From Cellvibrionaceae bacterium (lineage in GTDB: Bacteria > Pseudomonadota > Gammaproteobacteria > Pseudomonadales > Cellvibrionaceae), in assembly GCA_025800435.1 (NCBI GenBank), contig JAOXRV010000345.1, positions 1-17,665 of the forward strand: DNA of 17,665 nucleotides. Direction: 5' to 3'. This document shows positions 1-7,352 of the stretch, in pieces. Numbering within the stretch: the first letter of the stretch is position 1; every line of letters starts with the position of its first letter. The notes beneath the pieces are model-generated. The model worked only from the letters and a program-made list of their open reading frames with translations, was not told the DNA's origin and searched no databases. The position numbers and the translations under genes were made by a program.

Positions 1-6
1 ACCCAA

Positions 7-34
7 CTCAAGTCTCTATATCGGTATTGAATTC
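7..34. repeat. 28-bp direct repeat, copy A
   Basis: This stretch matches 188-215 at 24 of 28 positions in the same orientation. The shared core includes CTCAAG and ATCGGT, and the unit is partly self-complementary (CTCAA near one end, TTGA near the other). The two copies lie almost symmetrically around the inverted repeat at 66-163. Nothing in the window identifies a transposase or a known repeat family, so only the repeat itself is supported. Confidence 0.6.
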
Positions 35-65
35 TAATTTTTATACGCTGTGCGTATGAATATTG

Positions 66-163
66 TTTAAGAGTGGGGGGCTTTTGGGGTGGCTAGGCTT
101 CTGACCAAGTGCCTGAAGTCAGCAGAAGCCTAATCACTCCAAAAGCACTCCCTACCCCTTAAG
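66..163. repeat. Long imperfect inverted repeat (large hairpin)
   Basis: The arms 80-103 and 123-146 pair without gaps: by eye 21 Watson-Crick pairs, 2 G-U pairs and 1 mismatch, around a 19-nt loop centred on position 113. The perfect blocks are TAGGCTTCTG/CAGAAGCCTA and GCTTTTGG/CCAAAAGC. The pairing continues less perfectly outward to TTAAG at 67-71 against CTTAA at 158-162. No T-run follows on either strand, so it is not a standard intrinsic terminator. It could be a REP/MITE-like element or a structured end of an upstream transcript. Confidence 0.7.
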
Positions 164-187
164 CTTACATCGTGCCGAACCTCAAAT

Positions 188-215
188 CTCAAGGCTCTAC
201 ATCGGTGTTGAGTTC
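188..215. repeat. 28-bp direct repeat, copy B
   Basis: Second copy of the 7-34 repeat, in direct orientation with 4 mismatches. Similarity stops sharply on both sides of each copy, so the unit really is about 28 bp and not a longer tandem duplication. An internal CTCAA/TTGAG pair would let each copy form a small hairpin. Confidence 0.6.
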
Positions 216-417
216 AGAGCTACCCTAGTATATCGAGATCTATTGCATTGAGCTTAGTGTAAGGCCAAACCCTTGTCCGGCCAATATATAGCCAGTTTTG
301 GGTGTTCCCAACTGTTGCTGGGCTGGCTTAGACTTTGCACTTTAGGTAAGCCTTTGTAATGGTCAAATGAAACAGTGTCGGCTAGTTTTATAGTCTTTGT
401 CGTTGTGAGAAAAAGCT
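216..417. other. Gene-free leader of the caspase-like operon
   Basis: No coding region or RNA gene is visible here. A TATAGT at 389-394 could serve as a -10 for the gene at 418, but no convincing -35 lies 16-18 bp upstream. A small TTGGG/CCCAA hairpin sits near 298-311. The stretch is comparatively A+T-rich, as expected of a promoter region. Confidence 0.4.
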
Positions 418-2073
418 ATGGATCTTAAAACCAATACTAAGACCCGGCTAGTTAGGCTTTCATTGGCGCTATTGTGTATGGGTGCCTCTGCCGCCGAGCC
501 CGGGGAGCCCAAGCCCGCCAGCAGCGAAGAAATTAGGGGGCTGCAGGTGGTCGACTGCCTTTTGCCAGGGCAGCTGCGCCGGCTTGGTCAAAGTCGATAT
601 ATGACTTCTAGAAGACCCATTAAAACCAGTGCCGCGGATTGCGCTATTCGCGGTGGCGAGTACACTGCCTACGATCGGGCCGATTACAAAACAGCGTTGA
701 GCGTATGGTTGCCAAGTGCTGAAGCGGGTGATGCAGGTGCTCAAGTCAATGTGGGAGAGATATTCGAAAAAGGCCTGGGCACAGAGCCCAACTATGAGAT
801 GGCGGCGCTGTGGTACCGCAAGGCGGCAGAGCAGGGCAACCGCCGTGGTCAGTTTAATATCGGCAGCCTTTATGAGCAGGGGCTGGGGGTAACTAAGGAT
901 CCAGCACAGGCCTTAAACTGGTACCGACAGGCTTGGGGCTTGCCCGAGGACAGTATTGTTTACCGATCCATGGCTGAGCAACAGCGCCAACAGCTTAGGG
1001 CTGAGTTAAAGCAACAGCTAGAGCAAAAGCAGGCCCAGATAGCGCTATTACAAAGGCAAATAGATAAGCTAAAGGCCGCGCAGCAGCAACACAAAGCCCA
1101 GGCGAAAGCTGATCGCAGTGCAGCTGCAGAACTCGCTTTGTTAAGAGACTTGGTGAAGGGATTGCGTCAGGCCAATGTGCAAACCGAAGAAAAACTCGCC
1201 GGCCTGGTGTTGCGCACGCCGGTTAAGGTAAAAGATTATGAGGCGCCTGGCCCAGGTGCTGATGTTACCCGGGGCAAAGCTCAGGCACTAAGCTATAGCG
1301 ATACGGATTTTGGTAAGTACTATGCGCTGGTGATTGCCAATCAAGATTACAGTGAGCTAAACAGCCTCAACACTGTTAGCAATGATGCTCGGGCCTTGGC
1401 CGAGGTGCTAGAGCAGCAGTACGGCTTTGAGGTGCGGCTATTGATAAACGCCGATCGCCTCAGTGTTATGCGTGCGGTAAATCAGTTGAGTGAATCCCTG
1501 GGTGAGGATGACAATCTACTTATCTATTATGGCGGCCACGGTAGTCGTCTAGAGACCGGTGAGCGCGAAGAGGGTTATTGGCTGCCGGTTAATGCCAACC
1601 CGCCGCCAAACGATAGCCGCTGGGTACCCAATGAGTTTATAAGCAATCATTTGGCCAGGCTAAAAGCTAAGCGTGTGCTGGTGGTGTCTGATTCCTGCTA
1701 TGCGGGCCTGTTGTCGAGCTCACCCGGCTATCTATTTTTTAACGCTAGGGGCCAACAGCGGAGCCAAACCGAAACCAAGGCATATATCGATTATAAACTG
1801 CCTCGTCGTTCGCGCTTGCTGTTGACCTCCGGAGGCGATAAGCCAGTGATTGATAATGGCAATAACGGTCATTCGGTATTCGCCAATGCGCTGCTGCAAA
1901 AACTGCGCAGCAACAAAACGATTTTAACCGCGCCGGAGCTATTTATGGGGGTTCTCGATAGAGTGTCAGAATCTGCCGCCAAATACGATTTTCTCCAGCA
2001 GCCTGAATACAAATCTATTAAAGGCGCCGGCCACGAAGTGGGGGACTTCTTTTTTGTACCCAGCGCAAGTTAA
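418..2073 (+). CDS. Secreted Sel1-repeat, coiled-coil, caspase-like (C14) protease
   Basis: Predicted exported cysteine protease of the caspase/metacaspase (peptidase C14) family, 551 aa. Residues 1-25 look like a signal peptide (basic start, hydrophobic core, ASA-A cleavage site). Two Sel1-type TPR repeats span about 106-175, with the typical LWYRKAAEQG motif at the end of the first. Residues 186-262 are rich in Gln, Lys, Leu and Glu and look like a coiled coil. The caspase fold covers about 300-546: YYALVIAN strand, His374 in YYGGHG and Cys427 in DSCYAG form the catalytic dyad. Known family members cleave after Arg/Lys or Asp; substrate choice cannot be read here. The gene starts a tight operon, with the next start 4 nt after its stop. 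The Shine-Dalgarno is weak (GAGA before the ATG). Sel1 repeats and the coiled coil suggest protein-protein contacts that bring in substrate or control activity, which is inference. Confidence 0.85.
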   Translation: MDLKTNTKTRLVRLSLALLCMGASAAEPGEPKPASSEEIRGLQVVDCLLPGQLRRLGQSRYMTSRRPIKTSAADCAIRGGEYTAYDRADYKTALSVWLPSAEAGDAGAQVNVGEIFEKGLGTEPNYEMAALWYRKAAEQGNRRGQFNIGSLYEQGLGVTKDPAQALNWYRQAWGLPEDSIVYRSMAEQQRQQLRAELKQQLEQKQAQIALLQRQIDKLKAAQQQHKAQAKADRSAAAELALLRDLVKGLRQANVQTEEKLAGLVLRTPVKVKDYEAPGPGADVTRGKAQALSYSDTDFGKYYALVIANQDYSELNSLNTVSNDARALAEVLEQQYGFEVRLLINADRLSVMRAVNQLSESLGEDDNLLIYYGGHGSRLETGEREEGYWLPVNANPPPNDSRWVPNEFISNHLARLKAKRVLVVSDSCYAGLLSSSPGYLFFNARGQQRSQTETKAYIDYKLPRRSRLLLTSGGDKPVIDNGNNGHSVFANALLQKLRSNKTILTAPELFMGVLDRVSESAAKYDFLQQPEYKSIKGAGHEVGDFFFVPSAS

Positions 2074-2077
2074 GCCG

Positions 2078-2860
2078 ATGAAGTTTATTGTTGCCTGGGT
2101 GTTGTTGGCGGCGGCCGCGGTTATTAGCGCTTGCGGTAGTACTTTTCAATACCAGCGGTTTGCTGATCAGCAGGGCTGGCTGCGCTTGGTGCTAAATGGT
2201 CAGGGTTTTCAGCACCTGGCCCTCTATGATTCGGCTGAGCTTGAAACTAAGCGCCTGCGGGTGTATCTAGAGGGTGACGGCAGTCCTTGGCGCTACGGTC
2301 GCTACCCTAGCGCAGACCCCACAGCAAAACGCCCTCTGGCGTTACAGCTAATGGCATTAGACAGTACTTCCCGCTTGTATCTAGCTAGGCCCTGTTACCA
2401 CATACTAAACAAGGCCTGTACATCTGATTTATGGACAGCGGAGCGCTACTCGGCTGCTGTAGTGAACAGTATGCTGAGCGCGCTTGCTGAGTTTCGGCGC
2501 AAACACCATTTCAGCGAAGTAGAAATAGTTGCCTATAGCGGCGGCGCCACACTGGCAGTATTAATGGCTGATAAAATACCGGGGCTGCGCCGGATTATTA
2601 CCTTGGCCGGTAACCTTGATACTGCCCAGTGGGTAGCCGATAAAGCCTATTTACCGCTGCGTGGATCACTTGACCCAATTGTAGATGCCGACCTTAACGG
2701 GGTTGAACATACGCACTTTGTTGGTGCTAAGGATAATAATATTTTGCCGCGTTATAGCCAGGCATTTGTCCGCGCCCACGGTGGGCAACGGCATATACTG
2801 CATAATTACGATCATGTCTGTTGTTGGCTACAAGACTGGCCGGCACTAATGGAGCGTTAG
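2078..2860 (+). CDS. Lipoprotein alpha/beta-hydrolase
   Basis: Predicted 260-aa envelope lipoprotein with an alpha/beta-hydrolase fold. Residues 1-18 form a hydrophobic signal ending in the lipobox-like ISAC, so Cys19 would be lipidated. The hydrolase part has a strand followed by the EGDG segment (oxyanion region, about 65-68), the nucleophile elbow AYSGGA with Ser154, a possible acid in AKDN (Asp219), and a C-terminal His246 in YDHVCCW. Together these are a plausible Ser-Asp-His triad. The substrate is unknown; the family includes esterases, lipases and peptidases. The ATG at 2078 is preferred over an upstream TTG at 2054 because it sits directly before the signal peptide and avoids overlapping the protease gene. 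It lies 4 nt after the protease stop and 11 nt before the kinase start, so co-transcription is very likely. Confidence 0.75.
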   Translation: MKFIVAWVLLAAAAVISACGSTFQYQRFADQQGWLRLVLNGQGFQHLALYDSAELETKRLRVYLEGDGSPWRYGRYPSADPTAKRPLALQLMALDSTSRLYLARPCYHILNKACTSDLWTAERYSAAVVNSMLSALAEFRRKHHFSEVEIVAYSGGATLAVLMADKIPGLRRIITLAGNLDTAQWVADKAYLPLRGSLDPIVDADLNGVEHTHFVGAKDNNILPRYSQAFVRAHGGQRHILHNYDHVCCWLQDWPALMER

Positions 2861-2871
2861 TTGAAAGGTTT

Positions 2872-4224
2872 ATGGTTGATAGCAATAAACAAGATTCGCC
2901 CACCCGTGTGTTAGAGAATGATGAAACCCTGGTCCATGACAGTGATCTAGACCAAACTCAAGCAAGCAATATCGGTGCGGCCCCGTTAGCTAATCAGGCC
3001 GCTCGGCAGTTGTACCCGGGTATGCAAATCAAACAGCGCTTTGTGCTTGAGTACAAGCTAGGTGAAGGTGGTATGGGGGCTGTCTTCCAGGCCAAAGATT
3101 TGCGGCGAGAGGAGGCTGGCGATCCAAGCCCCTATGTGGCGCTAAAGGTAATCAGTGGCCTATTGCAGCACAATCAAAAAGCCATTGTCGCGCTGCAGCG
3201 GGAAACCAAAAAATCTCAGACCTTAGCGCACCCTAATATTATCACTGTCTACGATTTTGACTGCGATGGTGATATTTACTACATGACCATGGAGTCACTA
3301 CAGGGGCTTACCCTGGATCGCTATATCGCTCAGGGGCGCGGTAATCGAGCTGAACACATCGCAATTATTGAGGCCGTGGCTGGTGCCATCGCCTATGCCC
3401 ATAAGCGCCAAATTGTGCATTCCGATTTAAAGCCTGACAACATATTTATTACCGAGCAAGGCGAGGTCAAGGTGCTGGATTTCGGTATCGCCAGGGCCAT
3501 GGCCGAAGCTGATGATGGCGAGCAGATCGGCGGCCTAACCCCGGCCTATGCCAGTATTGAAATGCTCGAAGGGCAGGCGCCGTCACCTAACGATGATGTG
3601 TATGCCCTGGGCTTAATTGCCTACGAGCTATTGGCCGGCGAGCATCCATTCGGGCGTGTGCGAGCAGATAAACTGCCAGACTGTTCAGCTAAAAAACTAA
3701 AGGGCATTAAGAGCTTTCAATGGCGAGCGATTAGCCGGGCGCTTAAGCGCCGCGATGCTGATCGGCTAGTGGATGCGGGTGCCTTTTTAGTGTGCTTTAA
3801 GGGTAAGGGCATATTGCTAAAGAAACTGGGCGCAGTGGTAACTATACTGTCGCTCGCTTTAGTTCTAGCCTTGCTCAATAGTGGGCCAAAACCCGGCCCG
3901 GATGTGCCGTTCGAAAAGCTGCCTACAAACGTCCAGCAAGAGTTTATTCGCTTGATGACAGAGGGCGAGAGGGCACAGCAATATGGTGATTTAAATGGTG
4001 CGCTATTTTATTTTGACAAAGCTTATTTGTTACACCCGCGTAATCCTGAAGTGATGAAGCAGCTGTTGCCTTTAGTAGACGGGATAATTAAACGCACCAG
4101 CCAAATGGGTTCAACTAAAGCGCAGCAGGGGGTCGTTGTCGAATTATTAAAATACCAATCACTGTCTCAAAATCGAGAATTACTGGGCTTACACGCAGAG
4201 TTAATGCAACGGGCGGGGGAGTGA
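2872..4224 (+). CDS. Membrane-anchored Hanks-type Ser/Thr protein kinase
   Basis: Predicted 450-aa kinase. The kinase domain spans about 57-310: glycine loop GEGGMG (64-69), Lys92 in VALKVI, Glu111 as the helix-C glutamate, catalytic loop HSDLKPDN (183-190, Asp185), DFG at 203-205 and DDVYALG near 241-247. All residues needed for phosphotransfer are present. The usual HRD is HSD, and the APE-type end of the activation segment reads YASIEM. One transmembrane helix (about 319-336) follows, then a TPR-like helical tail (about 363-396, with YGDLNGALFYFDKAYLLHP) predicted in the periplasm. The acidic N-terminal tail carries Thr11, Thr19 and Thr29, possible phosphosites. The ATG at 2872 follows GAAAGG and lies 11 nt after the hydrolase stop. 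A TTG at 2821 is in frame but would extend the protein into the preceding gene. The context suggests a kinase that senses envelope state with its outer tail. Confidence 0.88.
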   Translation: MVDSNKQDSPTRVLENDETLVHDSDLDQTQASNIGAAPLANQAARQLYPGMQIKQRFVLEYKLGEGGMGAVFQAKDLRREEAGDPSPYVALKVISGLLQHNQKAIVALQRETKKSQTLAHPNIITVYDFDCDGDIYYMTMESLQGLTLDRYIAQGRGNRAEHIAIIEAVAGAIAYAHKRQIVHSDLKPDNIFITEQGEVKVLDFGIARAMAEADDGEQIGGLTPAYASIEMLEGQAPSPNDDVYALGLIAYELLAGEHPFGRVRADKLPDCSAKKLKGIKSFQWRAISRALKRRDADRLVDAGAFLVCFKGKGILLKKLGAVVTILSLALVLALLNSGPKPGPDVPFEKLPTNVQQEFIRLMTEGERAQQYGDLNGALFYFDKAYLLHPRNPEVMKQLLPLVDGIIKRTSQMGSTKAQQGVVVELLKYQSLSQNRELLGLHAELMQRAGE

Positions 4225-4225
4225 T

Positions 4226-4255
4226 TGCCCCAACCCAGCACAGCAGGTTGGGGCA
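4226..4255. terminator. Shared hairpin between convergent operons
   Basis: A perfect 10-bp inverted repeat, TGCCCCAACC against GGTTGGGGCA, with a 10-nt loop. It fills most of the 38-nt gap between the kinase stop and the stop of the minus-strand gene. The position and the strong G+C stem fit a bidirectional transcription end. No T-run follows on either strand, so factor-independent termination would be weak. Confidence 0.55.
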
Positions 4256-4262
4256 GTAGGTG

Positions 4263-5486
4263 TTATTTAGTGGTTTTTACGATGTTGAAATTTTGGGCAC
4301 CATTGTCCCACTGGATCTGTAGATCGTAAACTTTATTCTCTGCCCGTACATTATCCACTACAACGGTTTTATTGTCCGCGTGCAGGGATGCCGAGCCTAA
4401 AATTTGTACGTCGCTAACATAGGCGTCATCGAAGCGCTCGACATTAAACTGTTGGCTTACGCTGATACTGCGATCTTGAATATCGAAGACGCGCACCGTC
4501 AAGGTGTGGCTACCTTCAGAGAGCAGGCCCCAGTTAAAGATCATAGAAAACCCCGATTTACCCGATTTGGGGTACTGGGGAAAAACTGAAGCCACATCCG
4601 GGCGAATACTGCCGTATGGGGTGCGGGTATAGGCGCCGTTGTCGATGCTCATTTCGACCAGGCGAATGTCGTCCAAGCCAACGGCCCAGCCGCGAATATT
4701 GCTAATACCGCTTTTAACCTGGCCGCTTACTGGCTCTTCCAGTTTCAGGCGCAATTGGGGGTCGTTACTGGTGGGCGCTGGGTATAAAACTCTGGCACCG
4801 GTTATATCATCGGAGGTTGGCCCGGTGATAGAGCGAAATGGCGCCTGTGGATGCATAATTGAAGAAATATTTACTTCATCAAGTAAGCCGATGGCGTAGC
4901 CAATTTGGCGGGCAGTGACCCGATGCAAATCTACGGCTGGGCCTTGATAGGCGCCGCCGTAAAAATCATACTGGTAAGCTTGGTTATAGACAATATCCGC
5001 TTCAACTAAATCGGTGGGCTTATTGTTTAGGTGGCGAACTAAGGTAACCGCAACCACATCTTCGCCAAAGTCCTCACTGCACATCTTGGCGGCCAGACCC
5101 ATACCGTTGCGAACGGGGGTGTTCTCGGACGGCTTGTAGAATGGGGGGTTGCGGACGCGGCTTTCACCGCCGCTACTGCCGCTGCCGCCGCTACTGCCGC
5201 TGCCGCCACTACTACTGTCGCCGCTGCCGCTACTACTGCCATAGCCTTCGCAGGGGTCCACCGCTTCAGCAACTATTTCTATATCTAGGCCAGGTACTTG
5301 GCTGCTCCATGCGTTAATGGCAGAGCTTATTACATCATTCCAGGGGTCACCCGAAGGTAAAGTTGCCGGAATACCCACATGGAATTTGGTTTCACCGTCG
5401 GCCCAGCGTTGGCCGCTAACTTGGTAAGCCTGTGCGGAACTTATTGCTAGGCCCAGGCACAGAGGGGCCAGTTGCCATGCTTTCAT
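4263..5486 (-). CDS. Matrixin-like pseudoprotease (zinc site lost)
   Basis: A 407-aa exported paralog of the two active-type metalloproteases encoded further right on this strand. Residues 1-20 are a signal peptide ending AQA. The catalytic-like domain follows, then an Ig-like domain (about 245-350, with IRGWAV and PYGSIRPDV) and the C-terminal module shared by the family (about 352-404). Where the paralogs read HExxHxxGxxH, this one reads RQIGYAIGLLD: His to Arg193, Glu to Gln194, His to Tyr197, His to Asp203. The Met-turn (SSIMHP, Met211) and the Cys pair (Cys79, Cys136) remain. It therefore should neither bind catalytic zinc nor cleave, yet the frame is intact. A Ser/Gly-rich insert (about 83-108) splits the domain between the two cysteines. 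Its ATG overlaps the upstream stop (TAATG), implying coupled translation with the small partner gene. Likely roles, by inference, are inhibitor, chaperone or binding protein for the active paralogs. Confidence 0.85.
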   Translation of the reverse strand: MKAWQLAPLCLGLAISSAQAYQVSGQRWADGETKFHVGIPATLPSGDPWNDVISSAINAWSSQVPGLDIEIVAEAVDPCEGYGSSSGSGDSSSGGSGSSGGSGSSGGESRVRNPPFYKPSENTPVRNGMGLAAKMCSEDFGEDVVAVTLVRHLNNKPTDLVEADIVYNQAYQYDFYGGAYQGPAVDLHRVTARQIGYAIGLLDEVNISSIMHPQAPFRSITGPTSDDITGARVLYPAPTSNDPQLRLKLEEPVSGQVKSGISNIRGWAVGLDDIRLVEMSIDNGAYTRTPYGSIRPDVASVFPQYPKSGKSGFSMIFNWGLLSEGSHTLTVRVFDIQDRSISVSQQFNVERFDDAYVSDVQILGSASLHADNKTVVVDNVRAENKVYDLQIQWDNGAQNFNIVKTTK

Positions 5487-6088
5487 TATTTCAATTCCCG
5501 AATCGAGTCCTTGAAGGTGTCTAAATCCATAACTTGCTTGGCGCCAGTATCCATTGCTACACCGGCTGCAGTATGGCTATTGCTCAAGGCGCGGGCCTTG
5601 GCGGAGCTCTGCTTAGTGGGGGTAATTTCAGTAATGGCCCGACCTTGGCTGTTGAACATGCGCTGGCCACCACTGCCTTGCTTAACGATAAAGTGGCCTT
5701 GGCCCCAGCCGCGCAAGGGGTGAACTGTTTTACCATCGAGCTGCTCTACAAAGTAGACACCGTGTTCACCGTAGCTTGGGATGCGCATGTCGCCAACCGT
5801 CATGGTGACCCCGTTAGCGGTGCCGCCCAGATAGCGCAGTTCGATAATTTCCTGCTGGTACTCACCGCGCACAATATCGTTGACTTCAAAGCTGACGTAG
5901 GTGTATATCTTTTTGCCAACCGCCTCGGATCGAATACCGACGACTTTCCCCTCAAAAACCAAGTCAGAAGTTTTGGCTAGGGTTTCAATTGGCTGCTGTA
6001 TAACGGTGCTGGCCTGGGTACTTGCCAGGGGCATAACAATAGAGCTGGCCAATAGGGTGGTGGCGATGGCTTTGCAAAAAATGTTCAT
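5486..6088 (-). CDS. Small exported protein of the protease cluster, function unknown
   Basis: A 200-aa protein with a signal peptide (about 1-27, STQA-S). I do not recognise a named domain. The mature part begins with a strand-rich region: DLVFEGKVVGIRSE (42-55), YTYVSFEV (62-69), RYLGGT (85-90) and VYFVEQLDG (111-119), then GWGQGHFIVKQG (127-138). A polar tail of about 60 residues follows. The pattern recalls small exported proteins I associate with matrixin genes in other bacteria, but that memory is not proof. An AGGT Shine-Dalgarno precedes the ATG. The gene lies 41 nt after the middle protease, and its stop overlaps the pseudoprotease start by one base. That placement suggests it works with the proteases, perhaps as a propeptide-like inhibitor, folding aid or adaptor (inference). 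Confidence 0.75.
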   Translation of the reverse strand: MNIFCKAIATTLLASSIVMPLASTQASTVIQQPIETLAKTSDLVFEGKVVGIRSEAVGKKIYTYVSFEVNDIVRGEYQQEIIELRYLGGTANGVTMTVGDMRIPSYGEHGVYFVEQLDGKTVHPLRGWGQGHFIVKQGSGGQRMFNSQGRAITEITPTKQSSAKARALSNSHTAAGVAMDTGAKQVMDLDTFKDSIRELK

Positions 6089-6129
6089 AGCATTTACCTG
6101 TTGTTCTGTATCAACTGAGCCTTCAGCTC

Positions 6130-7320
6130 TTAAAATAAATTAATAATATTGGCGATATCAAATTGTTGGGTGGCATTGCTCCACTTCAGCACTATGCGAT
6201 AGGACTTGCCGTTAATACTGACATTATCTAAGGTGATGGTGTCGCCGCTAGAGCTGATGTTATCGCTAAGTTTGACTAGGTCGGCACTGCTGATGTAGCT
6301 AACATCAAACTTATCTACCATGGCCAGGCCGCTGGTGCTGGCAACATTGCCCAGCTTGTCAATCGCCCTCGCCACAATGGTGTGTGGCCCCTCTGTGTAG
6401 TTTGACCAGTTGTTGATCATTGAAAACCCAGAGTTGTTGGCATTGGGGTAAGTGGGGTACTGGGCGCCGACATCAGCGCGGCTGGCGCCATAGGGTGCGT
6501 TGTCCCAAAATACGCCATCAATATATATCTCAACTTCAGCAATGCCAGATTTGGCCACGGCCCAACCGCGTACATTGCCAACACCGACGGTGGCGCCATG
6601 ACTATGTGGCTCTTCCAGTACAACTTTTAAGGGTGGCACTTCACTACCTGCCCCATACAAGGTATTGATACCTTGGTAGTCATCAGGGGTGGGCGTTTCC
6701 ATATTAAGATCGCCCGCAGCTATGCGCTCTGGGTCAGTATAAGCTGGGTTCATTATCGCTGTTTGGGTGGTTTCATGCCCAAGGCCTAAAAGATGGCCGA
6801 GTTCATGCACTGCTATTCGTTTAAAGTCGTAAACGCTGCTGCCTAAAATGGGGCCGCTGTGAATATCCCAATTAACGGCCGCATTAAAAATAATATCGCT
6901 ATTGGTGTAGTGACTGCCTGTGGAATATGAGACGTTAATGGCCAGCACCCCTGAGCCAAAGCTCTCAGTGCACATGGTGCTTAAAAAAGCGACACCCGAT
7001 CGGTTGCCATCTTCTGGGGCAATCACGCTGGCGCCAGCGCCAACTATTCCCGCGCAGGGGTGGGCGTGATCTGCAACCTTATGGATAGTCAGGTTGTTGG
7101 CACCTTGGGTCCAGCTGTCAATCGCATCGGACATGGCGTTGTTCCAAACAGCCATGGTATAAGGCGGCTGCCCGGGGGTGGATGGAAATAACATAGGCTC
7201 ATAATGAATTGTTACTTCATTATTGGGCCATTTGGGTCCACTTAATACAAAAGCACTGCAGGGCATTGCGATAGAGGCGGCAATAGTGGCTGCAAATACA
7301 GCGCTGACTGTTTTCATCAT
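6130..7320 (-). CDS. Secreted matrixin-like zinc metalloprotease
   Basis: Predicted 396-aa secreted endopeptidase of the metzincin clan, closest in pattern to matrixins (M10). The signal peptide is about residues 1-23. The zinc site is VHELGHLLGLGHE: His172, Glu173, His176, His182, followed by the Met-turn Met190 in AIMNP. Cys89 (HPCAG) and Cys117 could form a disulfide. An Ig-like domain follows (about 230-338, with VRGWAV, PYGASRADV and SGFSM), then the C-terminal module (about 339-394). Unlike its neighbour at 7575-8903, it has no serine linker between the protease and Ig-like domains. No cysteine-switch propeptide is obvious, so the enzyme may be made active or be held by a partner. ATG codons at 7320 and 7317 are both possible after a GGA; the first is used here. 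It is probably the first gene of a three-gene operon. Confidence 0.88.
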   Translation of the reverse strand: MMKTVSAVFAATIAASIAMPCSAFVLSGPKWPNNEVTIHYEPMLFPSTPGQPPYTMAVWNNAMSDAIDSWTQGANNLTIHKVADHAHPCAGIVGAGASVIAPEDGNRSGVAFLSTMCTESFGSGVLAINVSYSTGSHYTNSDIIFNAAVNWDIHSGPILGSSVYDFKRIAVHELGHLLGLGHETTQTAIMNPAYTDPERIAAGDLNMETPTPDDYQGINTLYGAGSEVPPLKVVLEEPHSHGATVGVGNVRGWAVAKSGIAEVEIYIDGVFWDNAPYGASRADVGAQYPTYPNANNSGFSMINNWSNYTEGPHTIVARAIDKLGNVASTSGLAMVDKFDVSYISSADLVKLSDNISSSGDTITLDNVSINGKSYRIVLKWSNATQQFDIANIINLF

Positions 7321-7352
7321 GGTTCCGTATAATCCACTTTAGCTTGACGTCA

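Noticed and set aside
1..215. Integron attC site or CRISPR array
   Set aside because: ACCCAAC at 1-7 fits a core-site consensus by chance, but no matching GTTRRRY partner and no integrase are seen. Only two repeat copies exist, with a structured 153-nt interval, so it is not a CRISPR array.
2821..2871. Alternative TTG start for the kinase
   Set aside because: It lies inside the hydrolase gene, and the ATG at 2872 follows GAAAGG right after the hydrolase stop.
4263..5486. Loss of the zinc site as a frameshift or sequencing artefact
   Set aside because: The frame is continuous, residues on both sides of the site align with the paralogs without gaps, and four separate codons would have to be wrong.
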